From Flavobacterium sasangense DSM 21067 (lineage in GTDB: Bacteria > Bacteroidota > Bacteroidia > Flavobacteriales > Flavobacteriaceae), in contig NZ_JMLU01000003.1 in NCBI RefSeq assembly GCF_000686885.1, positions 124,001 through 188,000 of the forward strand: a stretch of DNA of 64,000 bases, read 5' to 3'. Positions 24,287 through 32,601 of the stretch are shown one piece after another (position 1 is the first letter of the stretch; each line of letters begins with the position of its first letter). Under the pieces are notes generated by a model that was given only the letters and a program-made list of their open reading frames with translations, was not told the origin of the DNA and made no database searches. Position numbers and translations under genes: made by a program.

Positions 24287-26497
24287 TTGATTAAACGACT
24301 TTTCATATTATTTCTATTCGTAACTATAAATGGTTACACACAGTCTGTCTACAAAGATGCTGGAAAAATAAGTGATAGCACTGATTATTACTTAGAAATT
24401 GGTCTTTTCAATAAAGAAGCCAAAAAATCCTACACTAAAGCTATTTTGTATACCGAAAAAGCTATTGAATATGCTAAAGCAAATAATCTAGACAACAAAC
24501 TTGCTGACTGTTATCTACAACTAGCTACCATTTTTTACGAACTTGAAAAAAATGATTTAGCAATCGATTATTACATTAGAGCTATTAGTATTTACAGCAA
24601 AGGAGAACCTAATTCAAATATTGCGCTTTCATACTATGGCTTAGGAAAATGTTATCTCAAAAAAAACAATATTTCCAATGCTGAAATTTACTTTGAAAAA
24701 GCTACGGTTATTTATAAAAAATTAAATTTCCTTGAAGCTATTGAATTAATCAATCTTCAAAAAGCCATCATAAAAAAAGAAAAAGGAAAGATTGATGAAG
24801 CTAGCACTATATTAAAAGGTGTCGTAGAAAATATTAGTGATGATGCTTTGCTAAGTACAAAAACAGAAGCATATATTCAGTTAGGAGAAATTGAAATTTT
24901 TAAGAAAAATTATCCGCAAGCCATCAACTATTTAAACCTTGCCAATCAAACTAACGAAACAAACAACAATGATTTTCAACTAACTAAACGCATTTATAAG
25001 CTTCTTAGTTCGACTTATGAAAAAAACAAAAACATTTCAAGCTCTAATTTATATTTAAAAAAATATGCCGATTTAACAGATTCTATTGGAAAATATTACA
25101 ATAGTTATGTAGCTGAAAACACCGTTGATAAAATTCAATTTGACAAACAACTTAAGACGATTGAACAACTCGATAAAGAAAAAAAGAGCCAACAAAAAAC
25201 ATTACGCTTTTCTAAGTTAATTAGTATTTTGAGTATTGCTTTAATTTCCATTTTATCGCTATTGAGTTTATCATTATACAAAAACAATAAAATTAGAATC
25301 AGCACGAATAAACTTCTAAAAGAGAAAAACAGAGAATTAACTATAGAAAAAGATAAAGCAGAACGAGCATCAAAAGCGAGAGCTGACTTCTTATCGACCG
25401 TAAGTCATGAACTACGCACACCTTTGAATGCTATTAATGGTATTACCTATCTTTTATTACAAGAAAAACCTAAAGCAAGTCAACTAAATTACCTGAAATC
25501 ACTTGAGTTCTCTGGAAATTATCTGTTAAATTTTATTAATGATATATTAGAAATCAACCGTTTAGAATCGGATAAAGTGGTTATTGAGAAAATCAATTTT
25601 AACCTATCGGAACTAACCGAAAACATTGTAACTTCTTTTAAAGAATTCATTCACGAAAACAATATCAAATGCCATCTTGACATTGACAAATCCATTGATT
25701 TCAATTTAAAAGGTGACCCAACAAAACTTTCTCAAATCCTTATCAATTTATTGAACAACGCCATCAAATTCAGTAAAAATGGTGATGTTTGGTGCACCAT
25801 CAAAAAGAGACAAGAAACCACTGAAAATGCGACGCTTTATTTTGAAATTAAAGATAATGGAATAGGAATTCCAAAAGACAAACAAGAAGCAATTTTTGAT
25901 AGTTTTAGTCAAGGTTCTGTTGAAATTAACCGTACTTATGGCGGAACGGGTCTTGGACTTTCCATTGTGAAGAAAATATTAGAATTAATGGGAAGTGAAA
26001 TTCATCTTCATAGTGAATCTGGAAAAGGAAGTACTTTTAGTTTCGAATTACAATTTGAAAAAGGAATAGCAAACAAAGTAAAAGAAGAAGTTATAAAACC
26101 TTCTCAATCGCTATTGACTGAGAAAAAAGTATTATTAGTTGAGGACAACAAAATCAACCAAATGATTACACAAAAAATGCTTGAAAAAAGAGGGATTTCT
26201 TGCAATATTATAGATAATGGTGAAGATGCTATCGAAGATGTAAAAATCAATAACTACGATTTAATTCTTATGGACGTTCATTTACCAGGAATCAACGGAA
26301 CAGAAGCTACAAGTGAAATTAGAAAATTCAACACTTGCACTCCTATCGTGGCATTAACAGCAATCTCTTTGAATGAAAACAGAGAAATGCTCTTGTCCTA
26401 TGGTATGAATGAAGTAATCACCAAACCTTTTGAACCAGAGCATTTCTATAATGTGGTAACTAAATACTTAACTAGTACTGAGCAATCAAATTCTTAA
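24287..26497 (+). CDS. Hybrid sensor histidine kinase with TPR sensor domain
   Basis: A 736-residue protein. Signal sequence (RLFILFLFVTINGYTQS), a periplasmic TPR domain (about residues 30-270), a coiled segment and one transmembrane helix (LISILSIALISILSLLSLSL), then HisKA with FLSTVSHELRTPLNAI, HATPase with NNAIKFS, DNGIGIP and GTGLGLSIVK, and a receiver domain with VLLVEDNKINQM and the phospho-acceptor Asp in LILMDVHLPGINGT. It should pass phosphate from His to its own receiver; no output domain or partner regulator gene is nearby. The start is TTG, 12 bases after a GTTAAATTTAAC palindrome (24264-24275). Its last 26 bases overlap the convergent phosphorylase gene. Confidence 0.92.
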   Translation: MIKRLFILFLFVTINGYTQSVYKDAGKISDSTDYYLEIGLFNKEAKKSYTKAILYTEKAIEYAKANNLDNKLADCYLQLATIFYELEKNDLAIDYYIRAISIYSKGEPNSNIALSYYGLGKCYLKKNNISNAEIYFEKATVIYKKLNFLEAIELINLQKAIIKKEKGKIDEASTILKGVVENISDDALLSTKTEAYIQLGEIEIFKKNYPQAINYLNLANQTNETNNNDFQLTKRIYKLLSSTYEKNKNISSSNLYLKKYADLTDSIGKYYNSYVAENTVDKIQFDKQLKTIEQLDKEKKSQQKTLRFSKLISILSIALISILSLLSLSLYKNNKIRISTNKLLKEKNRELTIEKDKAERASKARADFLSTVSHELRTPLNAINGITYLLLQEKPKASQLNYLKSLEFSGNYLLNFINDILEINRLESDKVVIEKINFNLSELTENIVTSFKEFIHENNIKCHLDIDKSIDFNLKGDPTKLSQILINLLNNAIKFSKNGDVWCTIKKRQETTENATLYFEIKDNGIGIPKDKQEAIFDSFSQGSVEINRTYGGTGLGLSIVKKILELMGSEIHLHSESGKGSTFSFELQFEKGIANKVKEEVIKPSQSLLTEKKVLLVEDNKINQMITQKMLEKRGISCNIIDNGEDAIEDVKINNYDLILMDVHLPGINGTEATSEIRKFNTCTPIVALTAISLNENREMLLSYGMNEVITKPFEPEHFYNVVTKYLTSTEQSNS

Positions 26498-27284
26498 TTA
26501 AATTTCTTACATGAGGTTCTGCCTTTTGAGCCGCTTGTAAAACCTCTTCATGGTTTACTTCTTCGATATTTTCCTCGTCACCCATATCGGTAATTACAGA
26601 AACTCCGAAGCATTCCATGTCCATGTGACGTGCTACAATAACTTCTGGAACAGTTGACATTCCAACGCAATCTGCACCTAAAGCTTTTACCATTTTGTAT
26701 TCGGCAAGCGTTTCAAATGTTGGTCCTTGTAACCCTAAATAAATTCCTTTTTTCAAATCGATATTCAATTCTTTGGCCAATTCAAATGCTTTTGCAATCA
26801 TAGCTTTTGAGTAAGGCTCGCTCATATTTACAAATCTTGGCCCAAAGCGTTCGTCGTTATGACCTCTTAATGGATGTTCAGGCATCATATTAATATGATC
26901 AGTTATGACAACAACATCTCCAACAACATATTCCGGATTAACACCTCCCGAAGCATTCGAAACCACTAATTTTTCAACTCCTAAATATTTCATCACACGA
27001 ACTGGAAACGTTACTTGTTTCATATCGTACCCTTCATAAAAATGAAAACGTCCTTGCATTGCCACTACTTTTTTCCCTTGGATTGTTCCAAAAACCAAAG
27101 CCCCTTGATGCCCTTGCACCGTTGAAACTGGAAAATTTGGAATTTCCGAATAAGGCAAAGTATATTCGATTGCAATATCTGCTGTAAATCCGCCTAATCC
27201 TGAGCCTAAAATAACGCCATATTCTGGTGTAAAATTGGTTTTATTTTTAATGTAACTAACTGTTTCTTGAACTTTGTCCCACAT
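26472..27284 (-). CDS. Purine nucleoside phosphorylase
   Basis: A 270-residue trimeric-type (inosine-guanosine) phosphorylase. GVILGSGLGGF, the VQGHQGALVFG phosphate site, VVSNASGGVNPEY, GLQGPTFETLAEY and the GMSTVPEV stretch identify it. It splits purine nucleosides with phosphate in salvage. It starts 29 bases inside the end of lpxK on the same strand and is cotranscribed with it. The convergent kinase gene overlaps its 3' end by 26 bases with no terminator between. Confidence 0.93.
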   Translation of the reverse strand: MWDKVQETVSYIKNKTNFTPEYGVILGSGLGGFTADIAIEYTLPYSEIPNFPVSTVQGHQGALVFGTIQGKKVVAMQGRFHFYEGYDMKQVTFPVRVMKYLGVEKLVVSNASGGVNPEYVVGDVVVITDHINMMPEHPLRGHNDERFGPRFVNMSEPYSKAMIAKAFELAKELNIDLKKGIYLGLQGPTFETLAEYKMVKALGADCVGMSTVPEVIVARHMDMECFGVSVITDMGDEENIEEVNHEEVLQAAQKAEPHVRNLIKNLIAQY

Positions 27285-28269
27285 AATCTTCTATCGTTTT
27301 ATCAATGTTTGTATTTAAAAAAGTTGATTTTATTGGTAAATAGAACAATTGCCCTTTTGGCAATAATCCGTTTAAACGAACAAAATCTTTTTCTGTTGTA
27401 ATTATTTTTCTTCCGTTAGCTTTCGCTAAAATTTGTTCACAATCTTGCTTTGAAAAATGATGATGATCTGGAAACACCAAAGTTTCATCCTCCTCATTTT
27501 TAAGAAAATCGAAAAACAATTTAGGTTTTGCAATTCCTGCTACCAAAACTTTACTTTCGGATTGAATTTCAGAAACTAATAATTGACACTCATTTCCAAA
27601 AACATAATCGTCGTACTGAATGGTTGTAAAGAAAACTTGTTGTTTCACGTTCAACTTTTCTCTGATTTTCAGCTGCGCAATTTCGGACAAATCATTCGGA
27701 CATTTTGTGACAATTATCATATCAGCACGTTTTTTTCCAGAAGACGGTTCGCGTAAATTCCCGAAAGGCAAAATATAGTCATCGCAAAACAAATCATCAT
27801 AAGCCGTAAGCAAAATATAAAAACCAGCTTTTACTTTTCTATGCTGGAAAGCATCGTCCAATAAAATAACATCTGGTTTATCTTGAAGTTGCAATAAATT
27901 TTCAATTCCGTTTTTTCTATTCGCATCAACCGCTACTTGAATGTTTGGAAATTTCGAATAAAACTGAAATGGTTCATCACCAATAGAACTCGCAGTAGCG
28001 TTTTCATCCGCCAAAATAAAACCTTCGGTCGTACGCTTGTAACCACGACTCAAAACCGCGACTTTATACTTTTCAGAAAGTAATCGGATTAAATATTCGA
28101 TTTGAGGCGTTTTTCCGGTGCCACCAACACTAAGATTTCCAACCGCAATAATTGGAATATCAAAAGAATGACTTTTAAAAATGCCTTTATCGTAAAGCCA
28201 ATTTCGGATAAACGTAATGAGCCAATACAAAAAGGCTAAAGGAAAAAGTATTTTTCGTAACAAAATCAT
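27256..28269 (-). CDS. lpxK: Tetraacyldisaccharide 4'-kinase
   Basis: A 337-residue LpxK. A membrane-associated N-terminus (LFPLAFLYWLITFIRNWLY) precedes the P-loop VGNLSVGGTGKTPQIEYLI; LSRGYKR, DDAFQHRKVKAG and TTEKDFVRL are family motifs. It phosphorylates the 4' position of the lipid A disaccharide at the inner membrane. It overlaps the phosphorylase gene by 29 bases. lpxK in front of a purine phosphorylase is an odd functional pair but appears to be a simple operon. Confidence 0.94.
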   Translation of the reverse strand: MILLRKILFPLAFLYWLITFIRNWLYDKGIFKSHSFDIPIIAVGNLSVGGTGKTPQIEYLIRLLSEKYKVAVLSRGYKRTTEGFILADENATASSIGDEPFQFYSKFPNIQVAVDANRKNGIENLLQLQDKPDVILLDDAFQHRKVKAGFYILLTAYDDLFCDDYILPFGNLREPSSGKKRADMIIVTKCPNDLSEIAQLKIREKLNVKQQVFFTTIQYDDYVFGNECQLLVSEIQSESKVLVAGIAKPKLFFDFLKNEEDETLVFPDHHHFSKQDCEQILAKANGRKIITTEKDFVRLNGLLPKGQLFYLPIKSTFLNTNIDKTIEDYVGQSSRNS

Positions 28270-28379
28270 ATTACGAAAGTATAATAAATTATCTTTATAT
28301 TAAAGTTTATGCGATCTATCATTTCATTTCTTAGTAGTATTTCGTTAATTTGTATAAACATTTTTTTAAATTTTGTATC

Positions 28380-29495
28380 ATGAAACTTTCCGATATACTT
28401 TCTGTTCTTGAAGAAATGGCGCCATTAGGTTATGCCGAAGATTTTGATAATGTGGGACTTTTAGTTGGAAACCCGAATCAAGAAATTGATGGCGTTTTAG
28501 TTTGTCATGATGCATTGGAATCGGTAATTGATGAAGCGATTTCAAAAAAATGTAATTTGGTTGTTTGCTTCCATCCTATTTTGTTTTCGGGAATTAAGAA
28601 AATTACGGGTAAAAATTATGTGGAACGTGCGATTTTAAAAGCAATAAAAAACGACATTGCGATTTATGCCGTTCATACTGCTTTGGACAATCATCAAAAA
28701 GGAGTGAATAAAATTTTCTGTGATGCTTTAGGTTTGAAACATTCGAAAGTATTGATTCCGAAAGAAAATTACATTCAAAAATTAGTTACCTATACAATTC
28801 CTGAAAACTTTGAAAAATTAAGAAATGCTTTGTTTGATGCAGGCGCTGGAACCATTGGAAATTATGAAGATTGTAGTTTTAATTCAAAAGGAATTGGAAC
28901 CTATTTAGGAAATGAAAATTCGAATCCACAAATTGGAGAACGTTTTGAATTTGTAGAGAACGAAGAAATTAAAATTGAAATGACGTTTGAAAAGCATTTG
29001 CAAGGGAAAATCTTGAAGGCTTTATTCAAAAATCATGTGTATGAAGAGGTGGCTTACGAAATTTATCAATTGGAAAACAAACATCAAAATATTGGTTTGG
29101 GACGCGTTGGCGAATTCGAAAATCCGCTTTCTGAAACCGAGTTTTTACAATTGGTAAAGGAGAAATTACAATGTGAAGGTATCAGACATTCCGCTTTTAC
29201 AGGAAAATCGATAAAAAAAGTAGCCGTTTTGGGCGGAAGCGGTAGTTTTGCAATTAAGAATGCAATTTCCTCAGGCGCAGACGCTTATCTTACGGCCGAC
29301 TTAAAATATCACCAATTCTATGAAGCTGAAAATCAATTACTTTTGGCAGATATTGGGCATTTTGAAAGCGAAAGATTTACAAAAAATTATATTGTTGATT
29401 TTCTTAAAGAAAAAATCACTAATTTTGCACCAAATTCGCTGCAATGCGGAATTATTTTATCAGAAGAAAATACAAATCCAGTTAAGTACTTTTAA
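28380..29495 (+). CDS. Nif3-like dinuclear metal centre protein
   Basis: A 371-residue NIF3/YbgI family protein. MKLSDILSVLEEMAPL, FDNVGLLVGNP, VVCFHPILFSG, YAVHTALDNHQKGVN and LADIGHFESER hold the metal-binding His/Asp/Glu residues. A central insert of about 130 residues, as in many Gram-positive and Bacteroidota members, separates the two halves. The biochemical role is unsettled (possible GTP cyclohydrolase-like or metal-dependent hydrolase). The ATG at 28380 fits the family start better than an upstream TTG. The next gene starts three bases after its stop. Confidence 0.9.
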   Translation: MKLSDILSVLEEMAPLGYAEDFDNVGLLVGNPNQEIDGVLVCHDALESVIDEAISKKCNLVVCFHPILFSGIKKITGKNYVERAILKAIKNDIAIYAVHTALDNHQKGVNKIFCDALGLKHSKVLIPKENYIQKLVTYTIPENFEKLRNALFDAGAGTIGNYEDCSFNSKGIGTYLGNENSNPQIGERFEFVENEEIKIEMTFEKHLQGKILKALFKNHVYEEVAYEIYQLENKHQNIGLGRVGEFENPLSETEFLQLVKEKLQCEGIRHSAFTGKSIKKVAVLGGSGSFAIKNAISSGADAYLTADLKYHQFYEAENQLLLADIGHFESERFTKNYIVDFLKEKITNFAPNSLQCGIILSEENTNPVKYF

Positions 29496-29497
29496 AT

Positions 29498-30277
29498 ATG
29501 GCAACAATCAAAGAGCTAAGTGTAGAAGATAAGTTAAGAGCCCTTTATGCTTTACAACTAGTTGATTCTAAAATAGACGAAATAAGAAATGTAAGAGGAG
29601 AATTGCCTCTTGAAGTAGAAGATTTAGAAGATGAAGTAGCGGGACTTTCTACTCGTTTAGAAAAACTAAAAAGCGATTTAGAAACTATTGACGAGCAAAT
29701 CAAAGTAAAGAAAAACGCTATCGACGAACACAAAACTGCGATTAAAAAATATTTAGAGCAACAAAAAAACGTTCGTAATAATAGAGAATTCAACTCTTTA
29801 ACTAAAGAAGTGGAGTTTCAGGAATTAGAAATTCAATTAGCTGAAAAACACATTAAAGAAATGAAAGCTTCTATTGAGCACAAAAAAGAAGTTGTAGCTC
29901 AAACTAAAGAAAAATTAGACGGAAAACAAACCCACTTAAAACATAAAAAAGCGGAATTAAGCGATATTATGGCTGAAACTGAAAAAGAAGAAAACTTCTT
30001 ATCAGCAAAATCAGAAGAATTAAGAGGTCAAATTGAAGAGCGTTTAATTGCTGCTTACGACAGAATTAGAAACAGTGTAAGAAACGGATTAGCGGTTGTT
30101 TCAATTGAGCGTGGCGCTTCTGCTGGTTCATTCTTTACAATTCCACCACAAACGCAAATGGAAATTGCAGCTCGCAAAAAAATCATTACAGATGAGCACA
30201 GTGGAAGAATCTTAGTAGACGGTGTTTTAGCTGACGAAGAAAAAGAAAAAATGGAAAAATTATTTGCTAGCATCTAA
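29498..30277 (+). CDS. Coiled-coil protein of the CT398/zinc-ribbon family, cysteines lost
   Basis: A 259-residue protein. Residues ~30-180 are a long antiparallel coiled coil rich in Glu and Lys; the C-terminal ~70 residues align with the C4 zinc-ribbon domain of the CT398/DUF164-like family (IERGASAGSFFTIPPQTQME, then DEHSGRILVDG). The four zinc cysteines are all replaced (CxxC by ASAGS, CPNC by DEHS), and the protein has no Cys. Family members have been tied to flagellar or type III export; no such system is visible here. It shares an operon with the Nif3-like gene and ends at a terminator. Confidence 0.85.
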   Translation: MATIKELSVEDKLRALYALQLVDSKIDEIRNVRGELPLEVEDLEDEVAGLSTRLEKLKSDLETIDEQIKVKKNAIDEHKTAIKKYLEQQKNVRNNREFNSLTKEVEFQELEIQLAEKHIKEMKASIEHKKEVVAQTKEKLDGKQTHLKHKKAELSDIMAETEKEENFLSAKSEELRGQIEERLIAAYDRIRNSVRNGLAVVSIERGASAGSFFTIPPQTQMEIAARKKIITDEHSGRILVDGVLADEEKEKMEKLFASI

Positions 30278-30299
30278 TTGAAACCTTTTCCAAATAAAT

Positions 30300-30330
30300 G
30301 AAAGTCCTTTTTTTAAAAGGGCTTTTTTTT
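30300..30330 (+). terminator. Terminator after the coiled-coil gene
   Basis: AAAGTCCTTTT (30301-30311) pairs with AAAAGGGCTTT (30315-30325, one G-T pair) and ends in T8. Confidence 0.8.
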
Positions 30331-30339
30331 GTTTTTTAA

Positions 30340-30376
30340 CGCAAAGACGCAAAGTTTTTTCGCAAAGTTCGCAAAG
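30340..30376. repeat. CGCAAAG repeat, four units
   Basis: CGCAAAG at 30340, 30348, 30361 and 30370, in two pairs of 8- and 9-base period with a T-rich break between. This is a known-looking, widely scattered bacterial intergenic motif. Confidence 0.65.
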
Positions 30377-30397
30377 CTTATTTTTCTGAAGAAAACT

Positions 30398-30430
30398 TGC
30401 TATTCACTATTCACTACTCACTATTTACTA
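30398..30430. repeat. TTCACTATTCACTACTCACTATT repeat
   Basis: Units CTATTCA and CTACTCA about 7-9 bases apart, ending near the rluF -7 box. It is the reverse complement of the lipA-gap repeat at 23150-23190. Confidence 0.55.
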
Positions 30431-30438
30431 AAAAAACC

Positions 30439-30446
30439 TATCTTTG
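30439..30446 (+). promoter_or_regulatory. -7 box of the pseudouridine synthase gene
   Basis: TATCTTTG, exact TAnnTTTG match, four bases before the ATG at 30451, so the message is nearly leaderless. The -33 region is made of the TTCACTA repeat. Confidence 0.55.
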
Positions 30447-30450
30447 TATC

Positions 30451-31239
30451 ATGGAAGAAAATACAGTACGCATCAACAAATATTTATCGGAAACCGGTTT
30501 TTGTTCTCGCAGAGAGGCCGATCGTTTGATTGAGCAAGGAAGAGTTACTATTAACGGAAAGATTCCGGAAATGGGTACTAAAGTGGCGCCTGGTGATGAA
30601 GTTCGTGTGAATGGTGAATTAGTACAACAGAAAAACGAGAAACCTATTTATTTAGCGTTTTACAAACCTGCGGGAATTGAATGTACCACTAATTTAAGCG
30701 TGCGTGACAACATTGTTGATTTCATCAATTATCCAGAGCGTATTTTTCCTATTGGTCGTTTGGACAAAGCCAGTGAAGGTTTGATTTTTATGACGAATGA
30801 TGGCGATATTGTAAACAAGATTCTTAGAGCGAGAAACAATCACGAAAAAGAATATATCGTAACCGTAAACAAACCAATTACGGATCGATTTATTGACCGA
30901 ATGGCAAACGGAATTCCGATTTTGGAAACGATTACCAAGAAATGTAAAGTAGAACAAATTAGCAAATATGTTTTCCGAATTATTCTAACACAAGGTTTGA
31001 ATAGACAAATTCGTAGAATGTGTGAATATTTAGATTACGAAGTAACAGCCTTAAAACGTACACGAATCATCAACATTTCCTTAGACGTACAAGAAGGCAA
31101 ATACCGAAACTTAACTGATGCTGAAATAACGGAATTAAATAGATTAATAGAACCTTCCAGCAAAACCGAAGAAGCAAGTTTACCAAGTAATAAAGGTAAG
31201 TTTACTGGGAAGAGGAATTATGGGGAGCGAAATCGATAA
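30451..31239 (+). CDS. rluF: Pseudouridine synthase, RluF/RluB family
   Basis: A 262-residue protein. An N-terminal S4 RNA-binding domain ([20 protein letters not shown], then GRVTINGK) precedes the RsuA/RluB/E/F catalytic domain with the catalytic Asp in [18 protein letters not shown] and [15 protein letters not shown]. It probably makes pseudouridine in 23S rRNA. The symbol is a best guess; RluB-type specificity is possible. The C-terminal ~30 residues are a basic, disordered tail. The start at 30451 is supported by the -7 box. Confidence 0.87.
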   Translation: MEENTVRINKYLSETGFCSRREADRLIEQGRVTINGKIPEMGTKVAPGDEVRVNGELVQQKNEKPIYLAFYKPAGIECTTNLSVRDNIVDFINYPERIFPIGRLDKASEGLIFMTNDGDIVNKILRARNNHEKEYIVTVNKPITDRFIDRMANGIPILETITKKCKVEQISKYVFRIILTQGLNRQIRRMCEYLDYEVTALKRTRIINISLDVQEGKYRNLTDAEITELNRLIEPSSKTEEASLPSNKGKFTGKRNYGERNR

Positions 31240-31251
31240 AAAATATAATTT

Positions 31252-31283
31252 AAAAAAGCACGAGAGTTTCTCGTGCTTTTTTT
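31252..31283 (+). terminator. Terminator of the pseudouridine synthase gene
   Basis: AAAAAAGCACGAG, loop AGTTT, CTCGTGCTTTTTTT: strong hairpin with T-tract on both strands, so it may also serve the convergent lipoprotein gene. Confidence 0.88.
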
Positions 31284-31324
31284 ATTGAGTTACAAATGTG
31301 ACACTCTCAACAACTGCAATTGAA

Positions 31325-31804
31325 TTATGGAATATAACTTTCAACAAAAGAACAACTATATGGTTTAAAATGTATAATATTATTACCAACAGTAACAGTA
31401 ACTCTTTGATAATATCCAGGTTCATTTTGATCAAGAGTATTACTATTAAATCTAAATTTGAAAGTCGTACCATTAGAAATTACAGTATAGTTAAAACCAC
31501 TACCTGAAATTGATGCTCTATTTAAATCTACTGTATAATTTTCAATAGGGTCTCCAGCAGGACCATTCCCATTTGTATCAGCATTATATATTGTTATTTT
31601 TACAATATTATCTTCTTCTGAATAAAAACAAAATATTGAACCATTATCTCCTGATACATTGTCATAATCACCATCATTATATTTACATCCCTTCATATAT
31701 GCTGGTGCTAAAAAATCCTCTTGTACATTTTCCTCATCTGAAGAAGAACAAGAAAATAAAACATTCAAACATAATAATACTAGCCAAAAAACACTTTTTT
31801 TCAT
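31325..31804 (-). CDS. Lipoprotein of unknown function
   Basis: A 159-residue protein. Signal sequence with lipobox LNVLFSC; the lipidated Cys is followed by SSSDEEN, an acidic stretch matching the Bacteroidota lipoprotein export signal for surface display. The mature domain is about 140 residues, polar, rich in Asn, Gly and Tyr, and contains three further Cys. No recognisable family. A 233-base AT-rich gap without visible genes lies upstream (31805-32037). Confidence 0.72.
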   Translation of the reverse strand: MKKSVFWLVLLCLNVLFSCSSSDEENVQEDFLAPAYMKGCKYNDGDYDNVSGDNGSIFCFYSEEDNIVKITIYNADTNGNGPAGDPIENYTVDLNRASISGSGFNYTVISNGTTFKFRFNSNTLDQNEPGYYQRVTVTVGNNIIHFKPYSCSFVESYIP

Positions 31805-32037
31805 AATATTTATTTATACATTTTTTATATTCCTAATTAATTTTTAGATTTATAACTCACATAATTCATTAATGTCATTTTAGAAGTAAATTCCCAAATT
31901 TCATAAAAGATAATGAATATTAAAATAATCATTATCAAAATTTTACAAAAACAAAATACAATTTGTTCAAATCTGATGTAATATACAAAAGATTTTCCAA
32001 ACCAAAATGTGGAAATCCGTATTCAAGTGAATTATTT

Positions 32038-32532
32038 TTAAAAGATTGCAACTTCCATCACGTAATCATCCATTACGTAACCGTTTCCAATATCAATAAC
32101 TTCGTCTTTTACTTTTGTAAAACCTAGTTTGGTGTAAAAATGTATAGCGTTGTTGTATTTGTTTACGTTTAAGAAAATGGCTTTTTGGTGGTTTTCAATT
32201 GCTTTTTCTTTTACCAATTCAAAGAATTGTCTCCCTAAACCTGTTCCTTGTGTTTCGGGTAAGACGTAAATCTTGTGGATTTTGGTTTTGTTGGGTTCGC
32301 TGTTGATTTCATAGGAAACAAAACCTACGTAATTATCGTTATCGTCTAGTGCTAAATAAAAAATGTGTCCTTTCTGCATTAATTCGCACAAAGCAGTTTC
32401 GTTATAAAACTTTTCAATCATATAATCCAATTGCGCTTTGGATAAAATTTCTCCATAAGCTACAGGCCAAATTTTCTTGGTTAAGTCGATAACCACATTT
32501 AATTGTTCTATTTTACAAAGTACTATTTTCAT
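32038..32532 (-). CDS. GNAT family N-acetyltransferase
   Basis: A 164-residue GNAT protein. The acetyl-CoA site is in KIYVLPETQGTGLGRQFFELV (motif A, Q/RxxGxG/A) and the C-terminal FYTKLGFTKV matches motif B. The substrate is not predictable; the neighbours (lipoprotein, surface protein) give no clue. Confidence 0.88.
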   Translation of the reverse strand: MKIVLCKIEQLNVVIDLTKKIWPVAYGEILSKAQLDYMIEKFYNETALCELMQKGHIFYLALDDNDNYVGFVSYEINSEPNKTKIHKIYVLPETQGTGLGRQFFELVKEKAIENHQKAIFLNVNKYNNAIHFYTKLGFTKVKDEVIDIGNGYVMDDYVMEVAIF

Positions 32533-32551
32533 ACTGCTAAAATAAAAACAA

Positions 32552-32584
32552 AAAGGGCCAACCTCGAAAGATTGACCCTTTTTT
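32552..32584 (-). terminator. Terminator of the large surface protein gene
   Basis: On the minus strand AAGGGTCAA ... TTGGCCCTT with one G-T pair, followed by T5. Confidence 0.7.
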
Positions 32585-32601
32585 ATTTAAAAAACTTAAC
32601 T

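Noticed and set aside
27641..27656. parS-like site in lpxK (TGTTTCACGTTCAACT)
   Set aside because: Only 13 of 16 positions match the general parS consensus, the right half is broken, and it lies in a coding region away from parAB.
28376..28386. Promoter box TAAATTTTG before the Nif3-like gene
   Set aside because: The spacing within the box is one base too long and the -33 distance is wrong; not listed as a feature.
30340..30376. CGCAAAG units as a CRISPR or regulatory array
   Set aside because: Units are 7 bases with 1-6 base spacers, no unique spacers of CRISPR size and no cas genes.
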